Shown here in pieces: positions 24,239 to 32,900 of a DNA stretch of 64,000 nt (its first letter is position 1; each line of letters begins with the position of its first letter). A program made the position numbers and the translations under genes. The stretch covers positions 62,001 to 126,000 of the forward strand of contig CAVVVC010000008.1 in assembly GCA_963751595.1 (NCBI GenBank), written 5' to 3'. Origin of the DNA: JAHEGP01 sp963751595 (GTDB taxonomy: Bacteria > Pseudomonadota > Gammaproteobacteria > Pseudomonadales > JAHEGP01). A model generated the notes under the pieces. That model was not told where the DNA came from, made no database searches, and saw only the letters and a list, made by a program, of their open reading frames with translations.

Positions 24239-25195
24239 CTAATTTCGTCCCAGTTTCTTGCTGATACAGTCCATCAACTTGCCGCCAATGTCAGTTGCGT
24301 AAGCTGCGTCAATTTCCCGAATACAGGTGGGGCTGGTCACGTTAATTTCAGTCAGGTAATCGCCGATGACGTCGAGCCCGACAAACAGTAGTTCCTTGTC
24401 CCTAAGGGTAGGTGCGACCTGTTGACAAATCCAGCGGTCCCGGTCGGTCAGTGGACGCGCTTCACCTTTCCCGCCAGCGGCCAGGTTACCCCTTGATTCG
24501 CCACTGGCAGGAACCCTGGCAAGGCAGTAGGGGATGGGTTCACCGTCGATCAACAGAATGCGTTTGTCACCCTCGCTTATCTCGGGGATAAATTGCTGCG
24601 CCATGATAGTGCGACTGCCAAAATCAGTCAGCGTTTCGATGATCACCGAGATATTCGGATCGTCCAGCTTGACGCGGAAAATCATGGTGCCACCCATCCC
24701 GTCCAGGGGCTTCATAACGACATCGCGGTGCAGTCCCAGGAAGTCGCGTAGTTGCGCCGGATTGCGGCTGACCAGCAGAGGCGGTGTGCAGTTTGTGAAC
24801 TGGGTCGCAAAAATTTTTTCGTTGCAATCGCGCAGGCTGGAGGGTTTGTTGACTACCAGTACCCCCTGCCTCTCGGCAGCATCGAGGATGTAGGTCGTGT
24901 AGATATACTCGTTGTCGAATGGTGGATCCTTGCGCATGAGTAAAACATCGAAACCGGCCAGTTCAAGTTCTTCCTGCGCCTCGGCGTGGTACCAGTTGGA
25001 CGGGTCGTAGCTGACGGCGCTGAGGCGCTGGGCGCGGCACAGGGCATTGCCAGATTCCAGATATAAATCAGACTGTTGCATGTAGTAAACGTCCCAGCCC
25101 CGGGCCCTGGCCGCGATCAGCATCGCCAGTGTCGAATCCTTTTTGACACTGATGCCTTCGATCGCATCCATGATAACGCCAAGTCGGATAGTCAT
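24239..25195 (-). CDS. gshB: Glutathione synthetase
   Basis: 318 residues from ATG 25195 (MTIRLGVIMDAIEGISVKKD), with AAGGAA about 9 bases before; upstream frame to 25279 is rejected. ATP-grasp enzyme joining gamma-glutamylcysteine and glycine. Conserved blocks: MRKDPPFDNEYIY, NKPSSLRDCNEK, KPLDGMGGTMIFR and VGLDVIGDYLTEINVTSPT. It is divergent from pilG (249 bases between starts) and overlaps or abuts tonB. Confidence 0.97.
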   Translation of the reverse strand: MTIRLGVIMDAIEGISVKKDSTLAMLIAARARGWDVYYMQQSDLYLESGNALCRAQRLSAVSYDPSNWYHAEAQEELELAGFDVLLMRKDPPFDNEYIYTTYILDAAERQGVLVVNKPSSLRDCNEKIFATQFTNCTPPLLVSRNPAQLRDFLGLHRDVVMKPLDGMGGTMIFRVKLDDPNISVIIETLTDFGSRTIMAQQFIPEISEGDKRILLIDGEPIPYCLARVPASGESRGNLAAGGKGEARPLTDRDRWICQQVAPTLRDKELLFVGLDVIGDYLTEINVTSPTCIREIDAAYATDIGGKLMDCISKKLGRN

Positions 25196-25313
25196 AGCTG
25201 TTTTCCTTTCCAAGAGCGGATATGGAGCGTATTGCAAGCACGGGATATGGGGCGGTTGCATCCTTGCTGGAGGTGACAATTACCTCCCCAAATCAGCAGC
25301 CAAATTATTACCG

Positions 25314-25335
25314 GTGGAATTATGCAAAATTCCAC
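25314..25335. promoter_or_regulatory. Palindrome in the gshB / pilG divergent promoter region
   Basis: GTGGAATT (25314-25321), ATGCAA spacer, AATTCCAC (25328-25335): a perfect 8+8 inverted repeat. A -10-like TATAGT at 25345-25350 lies so that the spacer would occupy the -35 position for a promoter reading toward pilG. A second repeat, GGAGGT-N7-ACCTCC, is at 25269-25287. An operator for the Chp operon is inferred, with the regulator unknown. Confidence 0.45.
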
Positions 25336-25444
25336 AACGAAATCTATAGTTACTCAAGCATGTCAATTACAGCTCAGTGCACACGTGAGCGACCGGCGTC
25401 GCCTGCCCCCAGGTTGCCGCTGCTGCCATTAAGGGAACGATTCT

Positions 25445-25837
25445 ATGGAAGTCAATTTTGAAAGTCTAAAGGTTATGGTTATTGATGACAGCAAAACCAT
25501 ACGTCGCACCGCAGAAACGCTGCTGAAGAAGGTTGGCTGTACGGTGTTTACTGCGGTAGACGGCTTTGATGCCCTGGCAAAAATCGCTGATAACCGGCCG
25601 GATATCATATTTGTCGACATCATGATGCCGCGACTGGACGGTTACCAAACCTGCGCATTGATCAAGAACAACAGTGAGTTCAAGTCAACGCCGGTCATCA
25701 TGCTTTCAAGTAAGGACGGCTTGTTTGACAAAGCCAAGGGCCGGATCGTTGGCTCTGACCAGTATCTAACGAAACCCTTTAGTAAAAACGAATTGCTTGG
25801 AGCCATCGAAGCCCACGTGAGCAATCTGGCCGCCTAA
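25445..25837 (+). CDS. pilG: Type IV pilus response regulator PilG
   Basis: 130-residue single-domain CheY-like receiver. The acidic pair is in VIDDSKTIRR, the phosphorylated Asp in FVDIMMPRLDG (about residue 59), and Thr/Lys in VIMLSSKDG and LTKPFSKNEL. In Pseudomonas PilG is phosphorylated by ChpA and promotes pilus extension and cAMP signalling. It is first of the Chp operon, 39 bases before pilH. Confidence 0.96.
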   Translation: MEVNFESLKVMVIDDSKTIRRTAETLLKKVGCTVFTAVDGFDALAKIADNRPDIIFVDIMMPRLDGYQTCALIKNNSEFKSTPVIMLSSKDGLFDKAKGRIVGSDQYLTKPFSKNELLGAIEAHVSNLAA

Positions 25838-25876
25838 AAATCAGACTAACCAGTTTTTGGATAAGAGGTATAGCAA

Positions 25877-26257
25877 GTGGCACGAATATTAATAGTTGAT
25901 GATTCGCCGACTGAAACGCATTTGATACGCGGCATGCTCACCAGCCAGGGCCACGAAGTGCTCGAAGCGAGTAGCGGCGAGGAAGGGGTCGCTATCGCGG
26001 GCAAAGAACTGCCGGATATGGTGCTGATGGATATTGTGATGCCCGGATTGAACGGTTTCCAGGCTACGCGACAGATCAGTAGAGACCAACGCACCAATCA
26101 CATCCCGGTGGTGATCGTGACCACCAAGAACCAGGAGACTGACAGGGTCTGGGGTAAGCGACAGGGTGCCAGGGGCTATCTCGTCAAGCCGGTACAAGAA
26201 AACATGTTGCTGGAGACCATCAAGGACGTTTTAAAGCCGGCCGGTAATCAGCAGTAA
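25877..26257 (+). CDS. pilH: Type IV pilus response regulator PilH
   Basis: 126 residues from GTG 25877 (MARILIVDDSPTETHLI), with AGAGGT 8 bases before. Single receiver domain: DDS acidic pair, phospho-Asp in LMDIVMPGLNGFQ, conserved TTKNQETDRVWG and YLVKPVQ. PilH acts as the second receiver of the Chp pathway, thought to act as a phosphate sink or to control retraction. It is followed by pilI after 21 bases. Confidence 0.96.
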   Translation: MARILIVDDSPTETHLIRGMLTSQGHEVLEASSGEEGVAIAGKELPDMVLMDIVMPGLNGFQATRQISRDQRTNHIPVVIVTTKNQETDRVWGKRQGARGYLVKPVQENMLLETIKDVLKPAGNQQ

Positions 26258-26278
26258 CGTTTGTAACAGGGGTCTTTG

Positions 26279-26818
26279 ATGCATAGCGATAAACAACCGT
26301 TCTCCCTCCTGCTGGGCCTGGCTAATCGAAGTCTGGCAGCGGCACAGGGCCTACCGGAGCAGGAGGAAGCCGCAGATACCTGGACAGGCGTAGCATTCAC
26401 CCTGGGTGGTCAGACCATGGTCGCTCCGATGGAAGAAGTTGCGGAGCTGATGCACGTCCCTGCATGGACCGCCATGCCCGGCGTCAAAAGCTGGGTAAAA
26501 GGCGTCGCAAACGTCCGTGGAAGGCTGTTACCGATGGTCGATATCGAAGCGTATTTTGGTGGCACTCTGGGAAGTACCAGTAAATCTCGAAGAGTCATCG
26601 CTGTCGAATGCGAGGGGCTCTTCGTCGGTTTGATCGTCAACGAATTAATCGGTATGCAACATTTTCCTGTGGATACCTTTGTCAAACAAATTCCCAAGGA
26701 TGCGGGTCCTTTCGTGGAATACACCACGGGCACTTACGTCCATGAAAACAAGACCTGGACGGTTTTTAGTCCGTTCAAGTTGGCGAAGGATCGCCGTTTC
26801 GTCAATGCTGCCGCCTAG
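26279..26818 (+). CDS. pilI: Type IV pilus CheW-like adaptor PilI
   Basis: 179 residues from ATG 26279; a TTG directly before it is in frame but AGGGGT favours the ATG. The CheW-like domain spans about residues 38-170, with GVAFTLGGQTMVAPMEEV, PGVKSWVKGVANVRGRLLPM and VECEGLFVGLIVNELIG. It couples the receptor PilJ to the kinase ChpA. The gap of 69 bases before pilJ has no gene. Confidence 0.95.
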   Translation: MHSDKQPFSLLLGLANRSLAAAQGLPEQEEAADTWTGVAFTLGGQTMVAPMEEVAELMHVPAWTAMPGVKSWVKGVANVRGRLLPMVDIEAYFGGTLGSTSKSRRVIAVECEGLFVGLIVNELIGMQHFPVDTFVKQIPKDAGPFVEYTTGTYVHENKTWTVFSPFKLAKDRRFVNAAA

Positions 26819-26887
26819 CGCGGTCAGGTAGGTAAACTTCTTTAAATATAACGGTCTGATAACAGCCTGGGGCTCGGAGTCCAATCC

Positions 26888-29056
26888 ATGAGTGGAAATA
26901 ACGTAACATCTAAGCTGCCCAATAACCGGGGCGTAACATTTCTGGTTGTCCTTCTGATAGGAGCGATCGGGGCGTTTATCACTACCGCCTATATGGTGGT
27001 GAGAGATGCCAACTACGATGCGAAATATCTGGAGCTTGCTGGTGATCTACGGGTCATGATGCAGGAAGTATCGACGGCGTCGCGCCAGGCGATAGCCGGC
27101 GATGCGCAAGCCTTTGACGACCTTGAAACAGCGCGCCAGGGTGTTGACAGAACTTTACAGGTACTAAATAACGGTACCACAGGACTACCTTCACCCAAGG
27201 CCATGCTGAATGTCGAAATTAAAGAGTTGAATGGCCTGTGGGCCGAAACCAATGATGCGGCGCAAACCGTGGTTGCGAACAGGGAAAGAATTCTGTTCCT
27301 GCATGAGGTGGCCCGCAATCTCAACGCATCGATTCCGGAGCTCCAGCAGGAGTACGATTTTGTCGTCGAGATTCTGATAGAAAACGGTGCTTCGCCGAAT
27401 CAGATTGCTATTGCCCAAAAACAGGCTTGGCTTGCCGAGCGGATTGCCCGTAACGTTGAGAAGATGTTGCAGGGTACAGCCGACGCCAAGGAAGCTGCCG
27501 ACATGTTTAACCTCGATGCAAGTATGTTCGGAACCGTATTGACGGGCATGCGCGAGGGCAACTCGGCAATGAAAATAAAGAAGGTGCGCGACACCGAGGC
27601 TGCGCAATCGCTGGATCAAATTGCTGAGCTGTACGGTTTCGTCAATAACTTCATCGACAAGATCTTTCAGGCCTCTCCGGATCTGTCAAAAGCTCGGGAC
27701 GCTGGTAACGTGCTGGTGGACAAAGCCCCCGGTATTCAGGAAGCGACTTCGGTGCTGACCCAGCAGATTGGTGATCTGTCCAGCGAGCGCACGGTCAACG
27801 GAACATTGGTCCTGATTTCGGGTGTTGCCGTTATCATCCTGATGGCTTCACTGGGTCTGCTTGGGTTTATCAACACTCGCAAGCGCCTCGCGTTGGAGGA
27901 GTCTACCAACGAACAGAACCAGGTGGCCATTCTGCGCTTGCTCGATGAGCTGGGTAATCTGGCGGACGGTGACCTTACTACAACTGCAACTGTATCTGAG
28001 GACTTTACCGGTGCGATTGCTGACTCGATAAACTTTACCATTGATCAGCTGCGGGTACTGGTATCGCAAATCAACGATACCGCTCTGCGGGTGACTTCTG
28101 CATCCCAAGAGACCCAATCCACAGCTCTGCACCTGGCAGAAGCTGCCGAGCATCAGGCTCATGAGATAGCAGGTGCCTCGGCGGCGATCAACGAAATGGC
28201 TGTTACCATCGACCATGTGTCTTCAAACGCCGGAGAGTCTGCACAGGTAGCGGAAAGGTCAGTAAAAATTGCTAACACTGGCGCTGAGGTGGTGCAGAAT
28301 ACCATTCGCGGCATGGACACCATTCGTGAGCAGATTCAAGATACTTCCAAGCGTATCAAGCGTCTGGGTGAAAGTTCCCAGGAGATTGGCGATATTGTTT
28401 CCTTGATCAATGACATTGCCGATCAAACTAACATCCTTTCTCTGAACGCTGCGATCCAGGCGTCTATGGCCGGCGACGCGGGCCGCGGATTCGCGGTTGT
28501 TGCGGATGAGGTACAGCGACTTGCGGAACGTGCGTCAGGGGCTACCAAGCAAATAGAAGCACTGGTTAAGACCATTCAGTCCGACACCAACGAAGCGGTA
28601 ATTTCGATGGAGCAGACGACTGCAGAGGTGGTCCGCGGTGCTCGCCTGGCTCAGGATGCGGGTGTTGCCCTGGAAGAGATCGAAAACGTTTCTACCTCGC
28701 TATCTGACCTGATACAGAATATCTCCAATGCGGCAAGGCAGCAGGCAGCTTCTGCTGGACACGTATCCAACACCATGAACGTAATCCAGGAGATCACCTC
28801 ACAGACCTCAGCCGGTACTACGGCGACAGCGGGCTCCATCGGGCGCCTTGCGGAACTGGCGGGCGATATGCAGAAATCTGTCGCCGGATTCAAATTGCCC
28901 GAGGAGCATATTGAAGGCGACCTGGATATAGCAATGGTTGCTTCAGGCCAGGATTTCGATGGATCTTTGAACAGCTCCCATGCCGGAGAGGTGTCTCCAG
29001 GTGCTGGCGAGCGCGTGGAGAAGGAACGGGAATCCGAAGCAGAGCGATTGGCTTAA
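26888..29056 (+). CDS. pilJ: Type IV pilus methyl-accepting chemoreceptor PilJ
   Basis: 722 residues. Membrane helix 1 is at about residues 18-40 and helix 2 at about 303-326, enclosing a periplasmic PilJ-type helical sensor region of about 260 residues. A HAMP-like segment follows. The signalling hairpin tip is DQTNILSLNAAIQASMAGDA with RGFAVVADEVQRLAERA. In Pseudomonas PilJ senses surface contact through pilin and phosphatidylethanolamine. It is longer than many PilJ because of an acidic tail (about 675-722). PilK follows 3 bases later. Confidence 0.96.
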   Translation: MSGNNVTSKLPNNRGVTFLVVLLIGAIGAFITTAYMVVRDANYDAKYLELAGDLRVMMQEVSTASRQAIAGDAQAFDDLETARQGVDRTLQVLNNGTTGLPSPKAMLNVEIKELNGLWAETNDAAQTVVANRERILFLHEVARNLNASIPELQQEYDFVVEILIENGASPNQIAIAQKQAWLAERIARNVEKMLQGTADAKEAADMFNLDASMFGTVLTGMREGNSAMKIKKVRDTEAAQSLDQIAELYGFVNNFIDKIFQASPDLSKARDAGNVLVDKAPGIQEATSVLTQQIGDLSSERTVNGTLVLISGVAVIILMASLGLLGFINTRKRLALEESTNEQNQVAILRLLDELGNLADGDLTTTATVSEDFTGAIADSINFTIDQLRVLVSQINDTALRVTSASQETQSTALHLAEAAEHQAHEIAGASAAINEMAVTIDHVSSNAGESAQVAERSVKIANTGAEVVQNTIRGMDTIREQIQDTSKRIKRLGESSQEIGDIVSLINDIADQTNILSLNAAIQASMAGDAGRGFAVVADEVQRLAERASGATKQIEALVKTIQSDTNEAVISMEQTTAEVVRGARLAQDAGVALEEIENVSTSLSDLIQNISNAARQQAASAGHVSNTMNVIQEITSQTSAGTTATAGSIGRLAELAGDMQKSVAGFKLPEEHIEGDLDIAMVASGQDFDGSLNSSHAGEVSPGAGERVEKERESEAERLA

Positions 29057-29059
29057 TCA

Positions 29060-29938
29060 GTGGCGGGCGTTGCGTCGAGCACCATGGAAGCCGGCAGCGC
29101 CAATCGCTTGGCTTCCAGACTTTCAGACCGGCAACTAGATCTCTGGCAGGCACATCTCGAGCATCGTTGGGGTGTGCGCCTGTCAGTTTCGCCGCAGTCT
29201 ATCCAGCTCGGCCTGGATCGAAGGCTGGCGGCGACAGGCTGCAAGGATTATGAGACCTACTTTTCCCGTGTGAAAGCCCCGACGAGCATCGATTCAGAAT
29301 CCGCGGAACTATTGCATTCCATTACCTGTGAACCAAGCGCGGCCTTTTGCGAGCCGGCATTGGTCAAACTGGTCGAGTCATTCCTGGTCGATCGCGTTAG
29401 CCAACCCCGCAACAACGTCTTCTCGCTTGATCTTTGGAGTGCGGGTTGTGGCAGGGGCGCGGAGGCGTGGACGCTGGCAATGCTGGCGAAACACGCTGCC
29501 GCCCATCATGGAGCGGGGCTCTACTTCGGCGTGATGGGTACCGATATAAGCAGCTTCGCCCTGCACGAGGCCAGGGCAGGGGTTTACACCCGGGGCGAAC
29601 TGAGCAGCGTGACCCCGGAATATTTTGAATCCGGACTGACAGCAGTTGGTTCCGACCTCGCCGGCATTACCGAAGAATTAGCTGATCGAGTGTGCTTCGT
29701 GCAATCGAACCTGGTGACGGCAGAGGAACTGTTGGGGATCGATATGGACGTTATCGTTTGTCGCAATGTTTTGCCTTACTACTCCACGCAAAGCAAACAC
29801 AGGATACTGGATCGCCTGGTCGACCATCTCAAGCCGGGTGGGTTGTTGGTGGTTGGCAGTGGCGATATGGATGGATGGTGCCATGGGGCCGTCCGCAGCT
29901 TGAGTACAGAGCCCCTGCAGGCTTGTGTCCGCCAATAG
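29060..29938 (+). CDS. pilK: CheR-like methyltransferase PilK
   Basis: 292 residues from GTG 29060. CheR-type receptor methyltransferase expected to methylate PilJ. The AdoMet site is LWSAGCGRGAEAWTLAML, the GTDISSFALHEARAGVY block follows, and IVCRNVLPYY is the conserved NPP/RNV-type motif. The CheR substrate motif, normally of TTNxTxFFR type, reads ITCEPSAAFCEP here, so the usual Phe-Phe-Arg is not conserved. No chpB methylesterase gene follows. The 27-base gap to chpA indicates one operon. Confidence 0.9.
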   Translation: MAGVASSTMEAGSANRLASRLSDRQLDLWQAHLEHRWGVRLSVSPQSIQLGLDRRLAATGCKDYETYFSRVKAPTSIDSESAELLHSITCEPSAAFCEPALVKLVESFLVDRVSQPRNNVFSLDLWSAGCGRGAEAWTLAMLAKHAAAHHGAGLYFGVMGTDISSFALHEARAGVYTRGELSSVTPEYFESGLTAVGSDLAGITEELADRVCFVQSNLVTAEELLGIDMDVIVCRNVLPYYSTQSKHRILDRLVDHLKPGGLLVVGSGDMDGWCHGAVRSLSTEPLQACVRQ

Positions 29939-29965
29939 AACATTTAATAAGGTTGATAAATCACT

Positions 29966-32900
29966 ATGGCTGAGCGTCGAGATTATGTAGCTCTGGACTG
30001 GATCTCGGGAGAGATCGATGAAACGCTGAATAAGGCATGCCAAGCGCTGGAATCCTACGTCAAGGAGCCCGGGGATACCAGTAAACTCAAAGAGTGCATG
30101 AACCAGGTCAGTCAGGTTCAGGGCACTCTGCATATGGTGGAGTTTCACGGTGCATCGCTGTTTGCACACGAATTGGAACTCCTGATCCAGTCCCTGTGCG
30201 AAGGGGGTGTCATCGACGGGTTAAAGGCACAGGAAGCTATCATGGCAGGCCTGCTTTATTTGCCCGGCTTTCTTCAGCAGGTAAGGGCGGCTCGCCAGGA
30301 TTTGCCGGGAATTTTGTTGCCCCGCATCAATGATATGCGAGCAATTCGCGGTGCAGAGTTAATGTCTGAACTGGCCTTCTTCAATCCGGACATAGCACTC
30401 GACGATACTTCATCCGGGGCATCGGTAGAGGTCGATCAGGAGACTTTCGACGCCCAACTTATCCCTGTAAGAGACCTTTTCCAAAAAGCCTTCGTCGGTA
30501 TCGTTCGAAAAAGAAAGCTCAAACAAAACCTGCCGAAGCTCAATTCGATTTGCGAACACCTCCAGTTACTGAACCAGGGCAAGCCACGTGAATCACTATG
30601 GCAAGTGGGCCTGGCTATTGTCGAAGGTGTGACTGAACACTCGATTCACCCAAACGCCGCCATCAAAACTCTCCTGAAGGAAATTGATGGGGAATTGAAG
30701 CGCCTCCAGCAACACGGACTTGACGCTCTGCAGGTACCGGTTGCAAATGAAACGCTGAAAAGCTTCCTCTACTATGTCGCCCGCTCCAATGGAGATTCAC
30801 CGCGGGTTCAAGAGGTGCAGTCGATCTACCACTTGAAGCAGGCTCTGCAGCAGGATGGTCAGCAAGAGCAACTGGCGGTGGACGCTGCTGCATTGAGCTC
30901 AGTGGTGGATGCGCTGCTGGAAGAGCTCGCCGCAATCAAGGACTACCTGGACCTGCATGGTCGGCGTGCGGACTCGGACAATATGGAAATCAACGACACG
31001 CTACCGATCATAAAACGTGTTGGTGATACCATGGCCGTGTTGGGTTTCGTAGCACCTCTGGCGATAATTCGTGAGCAGCAACAAATATTGGAAGGCATCG
31101 CCAACGATACTGATTCTGACGGTGCCGAGGGCTTGCTGAGTGTTGCCCAGGCTATCATCGGGGTTGAGCAGGAACTGCTGGGCTATGTTGCCTCCTCGGG
31201 TTTGAATACTGATGCTGTGAGCGAGCAACCGCATCTGCGGGGCGCCAGGCAGACAGTTTTACGGGAGGCTCGCAAGGACCTCGATCCGGTCAAAGATGCA
31301 ATCATCGATTTTGTTGCCAATCAGTGGGATCACGCCAAGCTTGAGAATTTGCCCGCCAGGTTGCATGAGCTGTCAGGGAGTCTGGGTATTGCCGGAATGG
31401 AACGTGCTGCCCGGGTTCTGGAAGCATGTCAGTGCTATGTTTGGAACTTGCTTGACGGTAAAAAGCAGCCGGACTGGCCGATGCTGGAAAAGTTCGCCGA
31501 CGCAATCAGCGGCATTGATTACTACCTGGAGCGCTCGGCCGACGACGGCGACGCCGACAACGAGGATATCCTCGATATCGCGGTAGCGAGTGTAGCCGAC
31601 CTGGGTTTTGCCATAGACGAACTCGATAACATGGAGTTGGCCCAGAGCTATCCCGTTACCCAGTCTGGTGATTCAGCGGGTGATTGCGCCACAGACTCTG
31701 AGTCGAATACTGGCGTCGGACCGAATTCTGCCCCGAAACGGGCCATCGAGGATCAACAGGCAGCAGCAGATACGCAACGTAACCGCGAACAGGCTGATGC
31801 TGGTGAAGCTAACGAGCAAGGGGTTTTAGCAGCGGCACCCGATGAAGCGGAGAAAGCCGCAGCGTCAGCCATTGCGCATCGATTTACGGAATTGGAGCCG
31901 ATAATCGAAGAACCCCTTGATGAGGAAATTGCTGAAATCTTCGTCGAAGAAGCAGCCGAGGTATTGGAAACCATCCAGGCCAATCTGCCACAGTGGCAGT
32001 CGAATCCCGATGACGAGGGTTCCCTGGGGGAGATTCGCCGCGCTTTCCATACACTGAAGGGAAGCGGCCGAATGGTCGGGGCGAGCCTGCTGGGTGAGCT
32101 GGCGTGGTCAATAGAGAGTCTGCTCAACCGCTTGCTTGAACGCTCCCTGGACGTAGCGGACGATCACCTTGCGCTGGTTGCCCGGGTCACGGCTCTGATC
32201 CCCGATATGGTGAAACGATTCGAGAAAACCCAGCCGGTCAACAAAGCCTACGTTGATCATGTGATGACCATGGCACAGGCGCTGTTGGAAGAGGAGACCG
32301 TCGACGGTACTAGACTGGCGGCAATAGAACCCCAGTGGCTGGCGACCGAGCTTGCTGTTGACGACGTCCAGCACGGTGCCCCGGCTGCCGCTGAGGTCGA
32401 GCAAGCCGCAGTGGTGGATGACACCGCGTCACAGGCTGAGGAGGCCAGTGAGCGCGCTGCTCTTCTGGAGATTTTCGAGGCCGAGGCGCAGCAGCATCTG
32501 GCCGCCATGCAGGATTTTATCGTTGCTGCAGAGCAGAGTAAGGAGCCTGTGGTTGTCAGCGATTCACTGCAGCGAGCTTTACACACGCTCAAGGGCTGCA
32601 CCCGGATGGCCGACGTGGATGCACTCGTATGCATTGTCACGCCGCTGGAGCAATTGGTGAAACAAATGCAGGCCGCTCGCACCTTTGTCGACGATGAAAC
32701 GGTAGCGGTCATTCGTGATGCGACACGCCTGGTTTTCATCGGCCTGCAAAAGGTCAGGGAAAATGCCGCCTGTGAAGCATTCAGCGAAACAGAATCCTTG
32801 CTGCAAAGGATCTCGCAGCTTGAAGCCACCCGCATTCCCAAAGCGGACAAGGGTAGCGATAACGAACCATCCTACCTTGATCGCGTTGGTGTGTTTATGC

